A stretch of DNA of 64,000 bases. It comes from Rhodobacter aestuarii. GTDB taxonomy: Bacteria; Pseudomonadota; Alphaproteobacteria; Rhodobacterales; Rhodobacteraceae. The stretch covers positions 558,001 through 622,000 of the forward strand of contig NZ_FTOG01000001.1 of the NCBI RefSeq assembly GCF_900156655.1, in the 5' to 3' direction. The notes below the pieces were generated by a model, which saw only the letters and a program-made list of their open reading frames with translations, was not told where the DNA came from and ran no database searches. Every line of letters starts with the position of its first letter. Positions within the stretch are counted from its first letter, which is position 1. The translations under genes were made by a program, and so were the position numbers. Below are positions 16,789 to 25,400 of the stretch, piece by piece.

Positions 16789-17517
16789 ATGTCGATCTGG
16801 GAATATGCAAACCCGGTCAAGTTCATGAAGACCTCGGGCTTTTTGCTGCCGTGGCTGGTGGGCTTGACGGTGCTGACGCTGGTGCCGGGGCTCGTTTGGG
16901 GCTTTTTCTTCACGCCTTTGGCTGCCGAATTTGGCGCCACGGTGAAGGTGATCTATGTTCATGTGCCCGCAGCGACCTTTGCGATCAATATCTGGGTAAT
17001 GATGCTGGTCACCTCGCTCATCTGGCTCATTCGTCGCCACCATGTCAGCGCACTTGCCGCCAAGGCCGCCGCGCCGATTGGCATGGTGATGACGCTGATC
17101 GCGCTCATCACCGGGGCGTTTTGGGGCCAGCCGATGTGGGGCACATGGTGGGAATGGGACCCGCGTCTGACCTCTTTCTTGATCTTGTTCCTGTTTTACC
17201 TCGGCTACATGGCGCTTTGGGAAGCGATCGAGAACCCCGATACCGCGGCGGATCTGACGGGCGTTTTGTGCCTTGTGGGTTCGGTCTTTGCGCTGCTGTC
17301 CCGTTACGCGGCGATGTTTTGGAACCAAGGCTTGCACCAAGGTTCGACGCTCAGCCTCGATAAAGAAGAACATATCGCCGATGTCTTCTGGCAGCCCTTG
17401 GTGCTGACGATTGTGGGCTTTGGGCTCTTGTTCGTGACGCTGCTTTTGCTGCGCACGCGCACGGAAATTCGCGCCCGGCGGTTGAGCGCGCTGGAGCAAC
17501 GGGAGCGCATGGCATGA
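16789..17517 (+). CDS. ccmC: heme exporter protein CcmC
   Basis: A 242-aa inner-membrane protein with six helices that presents haem to CcmE. The tryptophan-rich haem-handling motif WGTWWEWDPRLTS is present, with conserved His residues in KVIYVHVPAA and in SRYAAMFWNQGLHQG. The ATG at 16789 is chosen because GAGGGAGGA lies 9 bases upstream; an ATG at 16747 would add 14 residues with no family match. The stop overlaps ccmD. Equivalent to Rhodobacter helC. Confidence 0.95.
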   Translation: MSIWEYANPVKFMKTSGFLLPWLVGLTVLTLVPGLVWGFFFTPLAAEFGATVKVIYVHVPAATFAINIWVMMLVTSLIWLIRRHHVSALAAKAAAPIGMVMTLIALITGAFWGQPMWGTWWEWDPRLTSFLILFLFYLGYMALWEAIENPDTAADLTGVLCLVGSVFALLSRYAAMFWNQGLHQGSTLSLDKEEHIADVFWQPLVLTIVGFGLLFVTLLLLRTRTEIRARRLSALEQRERMA

Positions 17518-17672
17518 TGTTCGATTTCGGCAAATATACCGTCACGATCCTTGGCTCTTGGGGCGTGACTTTGGCGCTGCTGGCGGGGCTGATTATGCTC
17601 ACGCTGGTCAAGGGGGCCCGGGTGAAACGCGCGCTTGCCGCGCAAGAAGAACGGATGAAGAAAAATGGCTAA
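17514..17672 (+). CDS. ccmD: heme exporter protein CcmD
   Basis: A 52-aa protein with one membrane helix (WGVTLALLAGLIMLTLVKG) and a basic/charged C-terminus, typical of CcmD, which stabilises the CcmABC-CcmE complex. It is identified mainly by position between ccmC and ccmG: it overlaps ccmC by four bases and ccmG by eight. A second ATG three bases later could also serve as start. Confidence 0.88.
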   Translation: MMFDFGKYTVTILGSWGVTLALLAGLIMLTLVKGARVKRALAAQEERMKKNG

Positions 17673-18195
17673 GCCACTGATGTTCTTGCCGCTTGTGGTG
17701 ATTGCGGGATTTGTGGGCGCGGCCTTTATCTCGATGGAGACGCAAGACCCGAACGCCATGCCCACGGCCCTTGCAGGCAAAGAGGCGCCCGCCGTGACGG
17801 CGGCAGCACTTGGCGCAAACCCCACCTTTGAGGATGCCGATCTGCGCGATGGCACGATCAAGCTGGTGAACTATTGGGCTTCGTGGTGCGCGCCGTGCCG
17901 GGTGGAACACCCCAACCTGATCAAACTGCGCGACGAGGGCGTGACGATCTTGGGCGTGAACTGGAAGGACAAGCCCGATCAGGCGCTTGTCTTCCTAGAC
18001 GAGCTTGGCAACCCGTTTGCGAAGCTGGGCCAAGACCCGGCCAATAAGATGGGCCTCGATTGGGGCGTTGCGGGCGTGCCAGAGACCTTTGTGGTCGATG
18101 GCGAGGGCCGGATTGTCACCCGTATCGCCGGGCCGCTCACCGATAAAGTGCTCGAAGAGCAGGTCGCACCGCTCTTGGCGGGTGAGGGTGAATAA
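17665..18195 (+). CDS. ccmG: thiol:disulfide interchange protein CcmG/DsbE
   Basis: A 176-aa membrane-anchored periplasmic thioredoxin-like protein that keeps apocytochrome c haem-binding cysteines reduced. It has an N-terminal anchor (LMFLPLVVIAGFVGAAFI), the active site WASWCAPCRVEHPNL, a CcmG-type acidic segment, and the cis-Pro loop GVPETFVVDGEG. It overlaps ccmD by eight bases and ends the ccm cluster; ccmE, ccmF and ccmH are not in the window. Equivalent to Rhodobacter helX. Confidence 0.94.
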   Translation: MAKPLMFLPLVVIAGFVGAAFISMETQDPNAMPTALAGKEAPAVTAAALGANPTFEDADLRDGTIKLVNYWASWCAPCRVEHPNLIKLRDEGVTILGVNWKDKPDQALVFLDELGNPFAKLGQDPANKMGLDWGVAGVPETFVVDGEGRIVTRIAGPLTDKVLEEQVAPLLAGEGE

Positions 18196-18219
18196 GGTTT
18201 AGGGCTAAACCATTATTCT
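18196..18219 (+). terminator. hairpin after ccmG
   Basis: GGTTTAG (18196-18202) and CTAAACC (18205-18211) form a 7-bp stem directly after the ccmG stop, followed by ATTATTCTT. The tail is weak for a classical terminator. Confidence 0.5.
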
Positions 18220-18262
18220 TCACCGCTCTGATCACAGCCCTTCACGCAATTTTTTGAAAGGC

Positions 18263-18442
18263 TTAGAGCCGGGGCACCCTTGGTTGGCGTTCCAGCGTTG
18301 CCCAATCGGGCCAGAGCCCTGCCGCCTCAAGCCCCCAAATCGCCAGCACAGCGGCTAAAACCGCTGCGCCGATTTTCACTTGGCGCAAGGATGGCGGGTG
18401 ATGCGCCCATTTTGCCATCCGCATCAGCCACAGCGGGTTCAT
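18263..18442 (-). CDS. small single-pass membrane protein downstream of hpt
   Basis: A 59-aa protein. The ATG overlaps the hpt stop (ATGA), which fixes the start. A basic segment ([19 protein letters not shown]) precedes one membrane helix ([21 protein letters not shown]) and a short C-terminus ending PRVPRL. I recall similar short proteins after hpt in other Rhodobacteraceae, with no known role. Confidence 0.72.
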   Translation of the reverse strand: MNPLWLMRMAKWAHHPPSLRQVKIGAAVLAAVLAIWGLEAAGLWPDWATLERQPRVPRL

Positions 18443-18987
18443 TTTGCCTCGTCCAAGAACCGCACCGTGCCGATGAAGGGCAGGTTGCGGTGGTTTTGCG
18501 CGTAATCGAGCCCATAGCCCACCACGAACTCGTCGGGGATTTCGAAGCCGGTCCAATCGGCCTTCACATCCACTTCGCGGCGCGAGGGTTTGTCGAGCAT
18601 GGCACAGCATTTGATGCGCCGGGGCGAACGCGCGCGCAGCATCTCCATCACTTTGGAAATCGTGTGCCCGGTATCGACGATGTCTTCCACCACCAGCACA
18701 TCGCGCCCACCGATATTGCCGCGCAGGTCCTTCATCACCCGCACTTCGCGGGTGGAGGTGGTGTCATTGCCATAAGAGGAGGCTTCGAGGAAATCGACCT
18801 CGCAGGGCACGCCAATTTCGCGAATGAGGTCGGCAATGAATACGAACGAGCCACGCAACAGCCCAACCACCACCAAACGGTCGGTGTCTTGGAACGCCTC
18901 GGTGATTTCGGCCCCCAAAGCTTCGACCCGAGCGGCGATGGCCTTGGCGGAAATCATCTGGTCAATCTCGTAGCCCGGTTGCGTCAT
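18439..18987 (-). CDS. hpt: hypoxanthine phosphoribosyltransferase
   Basis: A 182-aa purine-salvage enzyme that joins hypoxanthine (and often guanine) to PRPP. The PRPP-binding loop [13 protein letters not shown] and the early motif [19 protein letters not shown] are clear, as is the C-terminal [27 protein letters not shown]. The ATG at 18987 follows GGAGCGAAAGG; another ATG lies 15 bases upstream. It is divergent from the RatA/COQ10-like gene and coupled to the small gene that follows. Confidence 0.93.
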   Translation of the reverse strand: MTQPGYEIDQMISAKAIAARVEALGAEITEAFQDTDRLVVVGLLRGSFVFIADLIREIGVPCEVDFLEASSYGNDTTSTREVRVMKDLRGNIGGRDVLVVEDIVDTGHTISKVMEMLRARSPRRIKCCAMLDKPSRREVDVKADWTGFEIPDEFVVGYGLDYAQNHRNLPFIGTVRFLDEAK

Positions 18988-19077
18988 CGCCTTTCGCTCC
19001 ATTGGTGCGGCCATCAGACCCTTGCATTTGCCTCGCTTTATCGCAAGAACGTGGCCGGGAAAAGGGAGACGGACGGC

Positions 19078-19542
19078 ATGCCGCAGCATTCGGAAAAACG
19101 CACCATGCCTTATTCGGCGGCGCAGATGTATGCGCTGGTGGCCGATGTGGCGCGCTACCCGGAGTTTTTGCCGTGGAATTCCGCCGCCCGCATCCGCTCG
19201 CGCAAGCCCGGCCCGGAAGCGGGGACCGAGGTGATGGAAGCGGATCTGATCATATCGTTCAAAGTGTTTCGCGAACGCTTTGGCTCACGCGTGGTGCTGA
19301 CGCCGGAAAAACACCGGGTCGACACCCGCTACCTAGATGGCCCGTTCAAATATATGCACAGCTGGTGGCAGTTCGAAGACCGTCCCGAAGGCGGCTGCAA
19401 GGTCGATTTCTTTGTCGATTTTGAGTTCAAGAACGCGCTTTTGCAAAGTGTGATCGGGATCGTGTTTGACCAAGCGATGCGGCTGATTGTGCAAGCCTTT
19501 GAAGACCGCGCCAAGGCGCTTTACGGGGTGAACCGAGGCTAA
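19078..19542 (+). CDS. RatA/COQ10 family (START-like) protein
   Basis: A 154-aa START/polyketide-cyclase-fold protein. The family pattern is clear: [22 protein letters not shown] near the N-terminus, [19 protein letters not shown] in the middle, [28 protein letters not shown], and a C-terminal helix with the FDQAM segment. Bacterial members are named after RatA (ribosome association toxin) or after COQ10, which binds ubiquinone; in alphaproteobacteria the quinone-related role is the likelier one. No antitoxin gene is adjacent. The start follows AAAGGGAGA. Confidence 0.86.
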   Translation: MPQHSEKRTMPYSAAQMYALVADVARYPEFLPWNSAARIRSRKPGPEAGTEVMEADLIISFKVFRERFGSRVVLTPEKHRVDTRYLDGPFKYMHSWWQFEDRPEGGCKVDFFVDFEFKNALLQSVIGIVFDQAMRLIVQAFEDRAKALYGVNRG

Positions 19543-19563
19543 GCCTCGTGTGTTCTTGCGATG

Positions 19564-19593
19564 AAAAAGGCCGCCCATTGAGGCGGCCTTTTC
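19564..19593. terminator. bidirectional terminator between COQ10-like gene and amt
   Basis: AAAAAGGCCGCC and GGCGGCCTTTT flank a 6-base loop, giving U-tracts on both strands between two convergent genes. Confidence 0.88.
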
Positions 19594-19615
19594 GTTTGAA
19601 TGCGATGGCTTACAA

Positions 19616-20794
19616 TCAAGAGTTGAGATCGTAAGCGCGCTCGCCATGGGTGGCGAGGTCTAGCCCGTTGGTCTCGCTTTCTTTGTCGACCCGCATCGGG
19701 AAGACGAGCGCGACCCCCTTGGCCAAAACGTAGGTCAGCAGCAGCGTATAGAGGCCCACAATCGCCAGCGCGCCCAATTGCGCGGTGAAGGTAGTGGCAC
19801 CAAAAACGGCGACCATGATCGTGCCGAAAATGCCGCCCACGCCGTGCACGGCGAACACGTCCAAGGAGTCATCCAGCTTCAGCCGCTCGCGGATCAATAT
19901 CACCGCCTCTTGGCACAGCGCACCGGCGATGAGGCCAATCACAACCGCCTGCCAGGGGCTCACATAGCCAGACGCGGGGGTGACAGAGGCGAGACCGGCG
20001 ATCGAGCCTGTGACGATGCCCACAAGCGAGGCGCGGCCAAATTTGATCCGCTCCCACATCATCCAGCTGAACGAGGCCGCGGCAGCGGAAAGATGCGTTG
20101 CGGTGATCGCCATTGCCGCGGTGCCATCGGCGGCCAGTTCAGAGCCACCGTTGAAGCCAAACCAACCGACCCACAAAAGCCCGGCCCCAATCGCAACCAT
20201 GCCGGGGTTATGCGGCGGGGTGTGGCGGTTTTTGCGCGGCCCGATCATCACTGCCAAAAGGAGTGCGGCCAAAGCGGCAGTTTCATGGACAACGATGCCG
20301 CCCGCAAAGTCGCGCGTGCCGGTTTCGCCCCAGATGCCGCCATCGGCCATGAAGCCGCCGCCCCAGATCCAATGGGTGACAGGCGCGTAGACCAAGAGCA
20401 TCCAGAGCGCCGAGAACACCATGACCCAAGCGAAATTCACCCGCTCGACAAAGGCGCCAATGATCAGCGCGGGGGTGATGATCGCAAAGGTCATTTGGAA
20501 GGCGAAGAACAGCACCTCGGGCAGGGTGCCTTTCAGCGTGCTGGCATCGACGCCCAGCAGCATGAATTTTGACAGCCCGCCCCAAAGCCCGTTCGCTTCG
20601 CCAAAGGCGATGGAATAGCCCGCCAAAAGCCACAAAAGGCTCATCACGGCGGCCAAGGCGAAGCACTGCATGAAGATGGAGAGCACGTTGCGCGCCCGCA
20701 CCAGCCCGCCATAAAACAGCGCCAACCCCGGCAATGTCATCAACAGCACAAGCGCGGTGGCCATGCTGACCCAGGCGGTATCTGCGCCATTCAT
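19616..20794 (-). CDS. amt: ammonium transporter Amt
   Basis: A 392-aa ammonium channel with about 11 membrane helices. Family landmarks include GLALFYGGLVRARNVLS, AFQMTFAIITPALIIGAFVERV, TGTRDFAGGIVVHETAALAAL and DDSLDVFAVHGVGGIFGTI, the last with a conserved pore His. The ATG at 20794 has an ideal Shine-Dalgarno (AAGGAGG). There is no obvious cleaved signal peptide. No glnK gene accompanies it, unlike the common glnK-amtB pair. Expression would be expected under NtrC in this group, but no site was identified. Confidence 0.95.
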   Translation of the reverse strand: MNGADTAWVSMATALVLLMTLPGLALFYGGLVRARNVLSIFMQCFALAAVMSLLWLLAGYSIAFGEANGLWGGLSKFMLLGVDASTLKGTLPEVLFFAFQMTFAIITPALIIGAFVERVNFAWVMVFSALWMLLVYAPVTHWIWGGGFMADGGIWGETGTRDFAGGIVVHETAALAALLLAVMIGPRKNRHTPPHNPGMVAIGAGLLWVGWFGFNGGSELAADGTAAMAITATHLSAAAASFSWMMWERIKFGRASLVGIVTGSIAGLASVTPASGYVSPWQAVVIGLIAGALCQEAVILIRERLKLDDSLDVFAVHGVGGIFGTIMVAVFGATTFTAQLGALAIVGLYTLLLTYVLAKGVALVFPMRVDKESETNGLDLATHGERAYDLNS

Positions 20795-20949
20795 CGCGAA
20801 TCCTCCTTTTTCACGTCTTGGCGGCGAGACCATGCCAAGAGTGCCAAGGAAAGGCGCAAAAACGCGCAAGGTGCGCTCAAGGATCGGGCAACTTATGAAT
20901 GCCCGCTAAATGGGCGCAATCTGGGCATGAAGCTTGCGTTCTGGGCGGT

Positions 20950-21417
20950 TTATGAAAGCGCGCGTAGCAGCAAGCCCAGCGCATGATCGCGCGATTTTGC
21001 GCGCACGGTGCCCCGGCCAAGGGCGCCAAACTCCTGCGTTTCAACGTGAGTCGGCGCGCCTTTTTGCGCCAGCCCAAAGCACACGCGGCCCTCTGGCTTG
21101 AACTCTGAACCGCCGGGGCCAGCGATGCCGGTGATGGAAACGGCAAGATCGGCATGGCTGTGTGCCAGTGCGCCTTCGGCCATTTCGCGGGCAATTTCTT
21201 CAGAGACCGCCCCAAAAGCATCGAGCGTGGCTTGCGCCACGCCCAACATCTCGACCTTGGCTGCGTTCGAATAGGTGACGAACCCACGGTCCACCACCGC
21301 CGAAGAGCCGGGCACATCGGTGAGCGCCACCGCCACCATTCCACCGGTGCAGCTTTCGGCGGTGGCAATGCGCCACCCTTTGCCCCGCGCCAGCGCGAGG
21401 ATCTGATCTACGCTCAT
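20950..21417 (-). CDS. CinA family protein (nicotinamide-nucleotide amidohydrolase-like)
   Basis: A 155-aa stand-alone CinA C-terminal domain (PncC type), which deamidates NMN to NaMN in pyridine-nucleotide recycling. The signature IATAESCTGGMVAVALTDVPGSS is at residues 17-39, followed by GFVTYSNAAK, SITGIAGPGG and GRVCFGLA. The start codon overlaps the pgpA stop by four bases (ATGA), which argues against the longer frame to 21477. Confidence 0.9.
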   Translation of the reverse strand: MSVDQILALARGKGWRIATAESCTGGMVAVALTDVPGSSAVVDRGFVTYSNAAKVEMLGVAQATLDAFGAVSEEIAREMAEGALAHSHADLAVSITGIAGPGGSEFKPEGRVCFGLAQKGAPTHVETQEFGALGRGTVRAKSRDHALGLLLRALS

Positions 21418-22013
21418 TCCTGACCGGTGAAGGGCAGGGCGGGCATATCGGGCAGCATCGCCACGAGTTGCGCCCAAAGCGTCGGCCAGTAGTCTTGGCC
21501 AAGGTGGTAGACGAGCGCGGTGATCAGCGTGAAGCCGCCCGCATAAACGCCGGCCCAGATGTCATCCATCATCACGCCCATGGCGCCGCCTTTTTTGTCG
21601 GCACGGCCAATCACGCCGGGCTTGAAGATGTCAAAGAAGCGGAACCAGAAGAAGGCCGCGAGCGGGCCGGGCCAAACCATTTCGGTGTGGAAGTAGTAGA
21701 AGGCCGAGGCTGGGAAGGCGAGCGCGACCCACATGCCGGCGACCTCGTCGATCACCACTTCTTTGGGGTCATCATGCGGGCGGCCGCGCAATTCTTGTTC
21801 GAGCGCCCAAAGGCCAATGATGAAGGCCAAAACAGCGGCCAAATAAAGCGCGGGCAGGCCCGCAAATTTCACCAAGCCCCAACCGGCGACGGCGGCAACC
21901 GCCGAGCCCCAAGTGCCCGGTGCGGGCACAAGTTTGCCCACAAAGGCAAAGGTGGTAATGGCTTGAAGCACATGGATTGGAACTTCACGTTTAGTCATTT
22001 CATGGGGAGGCAT
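21414..22013 (-). CDS. pgpA: phosphatidylglycerophosphatase A
   Basis: A 199-aa membrane enzyme that dephosphorylates phosphatidylglycerol phosphate. Key segments are KLVPAPGTWGSAVAA, the acidic metal-binding region KEVVIDEVAGMWVAL and FRFFDIFKPGVIGRADKK, with several hydrophobic helices. The ATG at 22013 follows AGGAG at a good distance. It starts one base past the ispDF stop and is coupled to cinA, making an ispDF-pgpA-cinA operon. Confidence 0.93.
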   Translation of the reverse strand: MPPHEMTKREVPIHVLQAITTFAFVGKLVPAPGTWGSAVAAVAGWGLVKFAGLPALYLAAVLAFIIGLWALEQELRGRPHDDPKEVVIDEVAGMWVALAFPASAFYYFHTEMVWPGPLAAFFWFRFFDIFKPGVIGRADKKGGAMGVMMDDIWAGVYAGGFTLITALVYHLGQDYWPTLWAQLVAMLPDMPALPFTGQE

Positions 22014-22014
22014 T

Positions 22015-23154
22015 TCAGACTCCTATCAAGGTGACGGTGGCAATAGAGGCGATACCCTCTTCGCGGCCGGTGAACCCAAGCCGTTCGGAGGTGGTGGCCT
22101 TGACCGAAACACGGTCGGCCGGGACGTTCATGATGCGGGCCAGTTCTTGCGCCATCGCAATGGCATGGGGCCCAACTTTCGGGCGTTCGCAGATCAGCGT
22201 GACATCGGCATTGCCGATGCGAAAGCCCTTCTCGCGCGCGAGGTTTGCGGCATGTTCAAGGAAAATCCAGCTCGCCGCGCCCTTCCACTGCGGGTCGGAC
22301 GGCGGGAAATGGCGGCCAATGTCGCCCTCGGCCATCGCGCCATAAATCGCATCGGTCAGTGCATGCATGCCGACATCGGCGTCTGAATGGCCCAAAAGCG
22401 CCTTGTCATGCGGGATTGAGACCCCGCACAGGATCACATGATCCCCTTCGGTAAAGGCATGCACATCGTAGCCATTGCCGAGCCGCACATCCATTTGAGA
22501 GCCTTTCTTTTCGCGCAAGATCGCCTCGGCGCGGGCAAAATCTTCCGCATAGGTGATCTTGAGATTGTCTTCGTGGCCGGGAACGATCGCAACGGCCATG
22601 CCCGCCGCGCGCGCCACTTCCACATCATCAGCCGCATTGCCCGGATGGGCGCGATGCGCGGCCAAAATCTCGGGGAAGCGGAAGCCTTGGGGCGTTTGTG
22701 CGCGGTAAAGCCCTTCGCGGTCTTGCGTGCCCGCAACAAGACCCTGTTCACCGCGCCAAAGCGCATCCGTCACCGGCAGCGCGGGCGCGGCACCGGGATG
22801 GGTGTCGAGCGCATCAAGCACCGCCTGTTGCACCTTTTGCGGAATGAGCGGGCGTGCGCCATCATGAATCAACACGCGCGTGACATCTGACCCCTCAAGC
22901 GTTTCAAGCGCGTTTTGCACGCTTTCCGCCCGACTTGCACCGCCCGCCACCAAAGTGGCCGCGCCGCCCAAAAGCTCGAGGCCGCGGATCATGTCATCGG
23001 GGTGCAGGACAACAATCACCCGGCCCAAATCGGCAAACGCCTCGACCGTATGCGCCAGCACCGGGCGGCCCGCGAGATCGCGCCACTGCTTTGGCAGACC
23101 CTCGCCCGCGCGGGTGCCACGCCCCGCCGCCACGATGATCACTGCAACGCTCAT
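22015..23154 (-). CDS. ispDF: bifunctional IspD/IspF (MEP cytidylyltransferase / MECDP synthase)
   Basis: A 379-aa fusion catalysing the third and fifth steps of the MEP isoprenoid pathway. Residues 1-~218 are IspD, with the CTP-binding [25 protein letters not shown] and [11 protein letters not shown]. Residues 221-379 are IspF, with metal ligands in [26 protein letters not shown] and [11 protein letters not shown], then [20 protein letters not shown]. The fusion is usual in alphaproteobacteria. It is followed immediately by pgpA and is divergent from dusB across 204 bases. Confidence 0.96.
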   Translation of the reverse strand: MSVAVIIVAAGRGTRAGEGLPKQWRDLAGRPVLAHTVEAFADLGRVIVVLHPDDMIRGLELLGGAATLVAGGASRAESVQNALETLEGSDVTRVLIHDGARPLIPQKVQQAVLDALDTHPGAAPALPVTDALWRGEQGLVAGTQDREGLYRAQTPQGFRFPEILAAHRAHPGNAADDVEVARAAGMAVAIVPGHEDNLKITYAEDFARAEAILREKKGSQMDVRLGNGYDVHAFTEGDHVILCGVSIPHDKALLGHSDADVGMHALTDAIYGAMAEGDIGRHFPPSDPQWKGAASWIFLEHAANLAREKGFRIGNADVTLICERPKVGPHAIAMAQELARIMNVPADRVSVKATTSERLGFTGREEGIASIATVTLIGV

Positions 23155-23358
23155 TTGGTCTCGCCCATCACATCCTTGTCAGACAAAGGCTTAGGCCAGT
23201 CTGCGCGCGGGCGCAATGTACACTAAGCCGCATGCTGGCTGGTCAAATTTTAAGCGCATGCTGTTTTTTGACGCCTTTGTGAGGCCAAGCGCTCGTCTTC
23301 TAATTGTGATTCCCAGATCAAGCCGCTAATTCCTTGAGCAAATGCTACAGGAACACTC

Positions 23359-24333
23359 GTGACAATCTCTCTCGACTGCATTCGTCTGGACCCTCCGGTG
23401 CTTTTGGCGCCGATGGCAGGGATCACGGATCTGCCGTTTCGGCGGATGGTGGCGCGTTTTGGCGCGGGTCTTGTGGTGTCTGAAATGGTCGCCTCGGGCG
23501 AAATGCTGACCGCGAAACCTTCGGTGCGGGCGAAAGCGCGGATCGAATTGGGGCTGGATATGCCCTCGTCGGTGCAGTTGGCCGGGCGTGAGGCGCAGCC
23601 GATGGCGGAAGCCGCGAAGATCGTTGCCGATATGGGCGCGAAGATCATCGACATCAACATGGGCTGCCCGGCGAAAAAGGTGACGGGCGGGGCCTCTGGC
23701 GCGGCGCTGATGCGCGACCCGGACCATGCGCTTCGGTTGATTGAGGCGGTGGTGGGCGCGGTCGATCTGCCGGTCACGCTGAAAATGCGCCTTGGCTGGG
23801 ATGTCGATCAGATCAACGCGCCGCAGATCGCCCAGCGGGCCGAGGCGGCAGGCGTGCGGATGATTGTCATTCATGGCCGCACCCGGATGCAGTTTTATAA
23901 TGGCCGCGCCGATTGGGGGGCGATTGCTTCGGTCTCCACGGCTGTCAGCGTGCCGGTTGTGGCCAATGGCGATATCACTTGCCCGGAAACGGCGCGTGCG
24001 GCGCTCAAACGCTCCAGCGCGGCGGGGGTGATGGTGGGGCGTGGCGCACAGGGCGCGCCGTGGCGGCTTGCACAAATTGGCGCGGCGCTTTACGGCGCCC
24101 CGGCTCCGGTTCTGCCGCATGGGGAAGAACTTGTTGACATGATATCAGAGCATTACGAGGCGATGTTGAGCTTTTACGGGCAAGATGTCGGGCTGCGGCT
24201 CGCGCGCAAACATCTGCGCTGGTATGCCGAGGCCGCGGGCGCGCCGCTGGTGCCCGAGATGATGCGCGCCGAAACGCCCGAAGCCGCTTTGGCCTTGGTG
24301 CGGGCGGCTTTTAGCGAAAGGCAGGCGGCATGA
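23359..24333 (+). CDS. dusB: tRNA dihydrouridine synthase B (NifR3)
   Basis: A 324-aa FMN-dependent DusB enzyme. The flavin barrel begins APMAGITDLPFRRMVARFGAG; the catalytic Cys lies in INMGCPAKKVTGGASGAALM, followed by HGRTRMQFYNGRADW and GVMVGRGAQGAPW. The GTG start follows AGGAA. In Rhodobacter capsulatus this gene is nifR3, the first gene of the nifR3-ntrB-ntrC operon, and the order is the same here, with the stop overlapping ntrB (ATGA). The old nif name reflects the operon, not a proven nitrogen role. Confidence 0.95.
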   Translation: MTISLDCIRLDPPVLLAPMAGITDLPFRRMVARFGAGLVVSEMVASGEMLTAKPSVRAKARIELGLDMPSSVQLAGREAQPMAEAAKIVADMGAKIIDINMGCPAKKVTGGASGAALMRDPDHALRLIEAVVGAVDLPVTLKMRLGWDVDQINAPQIAQRAEAAGVRMIVIHGRTRMQFYNGRADWGAIASVSTAVSVPVVANGDITCPETARAALKRSSAAGVMVGRGAQGAPWRLAQIGAALYGAPAPVLPHGEELVDMISEHYEAMLSFYGQDVGLRLARKHLRWYAEAAGAPLVPEMMRAETPEAALALVRAAFSERQAA

Positions 24334-25397
24334 CGCTTCCCCCTCCCGGCATTATCTGGACCTCGCTGCCGCTGCCTGCGCTGATGATTGATGGCGCCGA
24401 TAAGGTGATCGAGATCAACCCGGCGGCAGAGCTGTTTTTGAACCTGTCTGCCCGCGCCCTCAAAGGTCATGTCCTGGGCGAACGGCTCGCTATTGCTGCG
24501 CCTTTGGAAGAGATTTTCGCCCGTGTGCGCAAAAACCGCTCGGCGCTTTTCGTCAATGACGTGGATCTGACCACGGGCGAACGCGCGCCGGTGCAATGTA
24601 ACCTGCAAGTCGCCCCGGTGGGTGATGACCCGGAAACCGTGCTGTTGCTGATTTCGCCGCGCGAAATTGCCGACCGTTTGGGCCGGGCGAGCATGGTAAA
24701 ATCGGCGGCGCGTTCGGCGATTGGCATGGCCGAGATGCTCGCGCATGAGATCAAAAACCCGCTCGCAGGCATTGCCGGCGCGGCGCAGCTTTTGTCGATG
24801 AACCTTTCGGGCGATGATCTGGAACTGACCGATCTGATCGTGGATGAAACGCGCCGCGTGGTGAAACTGCTCGAACAAGTTGAGCAATTTGGCAATGTGC
24901 GCCCGCCGGAAATGAAGGCGGTCAACATTCATGATGTGCTTGACCGCGCGCGCAAATCGGCGGCTGTCGGCTTTGGCGTGCATATGCTGATCATCGAGGA
25001 TTATGACCCCTCGCTGCCGCCGACGATGGGTGATGCCGATCAGCTGACCCAAGTGTTTTTGAACCTTGTGAAAAACGCGGCGGAGGCTGCGAAAGAGCAA
25101 GGCACGATCCGGCTGCGCACCTTCTATGACTATTCGCTGCGCCTGCGTGGGCCGGATGGCAATGGCCAGCGGCTCCCGTTGCAGATCGAAGTGATTGACG
25201 ATGGCCCGGGCATTCCGCCCGATATTGCGAATGCGCTTTTTGAGCCTTTCGTTTCCGGGCGCGAAAATGGCACCGGCCTCGGCCTTGCCCTCGTGTCCAA
25301 AATTATTTCCGAGCACAATGGCTGGATCAACGTCGACAGCGTTCCCGGCCGTACCGTTTTCCGCGTTTCCCTACCCGTCGCCCCCAAGGAGCTTTAA
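24330..25397 (+). CDS. ntrB: nitrogen regulation sensor kinase NtrB
   Basis: A 355-aa cytoplasmic histidine kinase/phosphatase of NtrC, controlled by PII proteins. An N-terminal PAS-like domain (about 10-110) precedes the HisKA motif MLAHEIKNPLAGI with phospho-His139, then the HATPase domain with N-box LVKNAAEAA, G1 DDGPGIP and G2 GTGLGLALV. There is no membrane segment, as in other NtrB proteins. It overlaps dusB by four bases and lies three bases before ntrC. Confidence 0.96.
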   Translation: MTLPPPGIIWTSLPLPALMIDGADKVIEINPAAELFLNLSARALKGHVLGERLAIAAPLEEIFARVRKNRSALFVNDVDLTTGERAPVQCNLQVAPVGDDPETVLLLISPREIADRLGRASMVKSAARSAIGMAEMLAHEIKNPLAGIAGAAQLLSMNLSGDDLELTDLIVDETRRVVKLLEQVEQFGNVRPPEMKAVNIHDVLDRARKSAAVGFGVHMLIIEDYDPSLPPTMGDADQLTQVFLNLVKNAAEAAKEQGTIRLRTFYDYSLRLRGPDGNGQRLPLQIEVIDDGPGIPPDIANALFEPFVSGRENGTGLGLALVSKIISEHNGWINVDSVPGRTVFRVSLPVAPKEL

Positions 25398-25400
25398 GAC

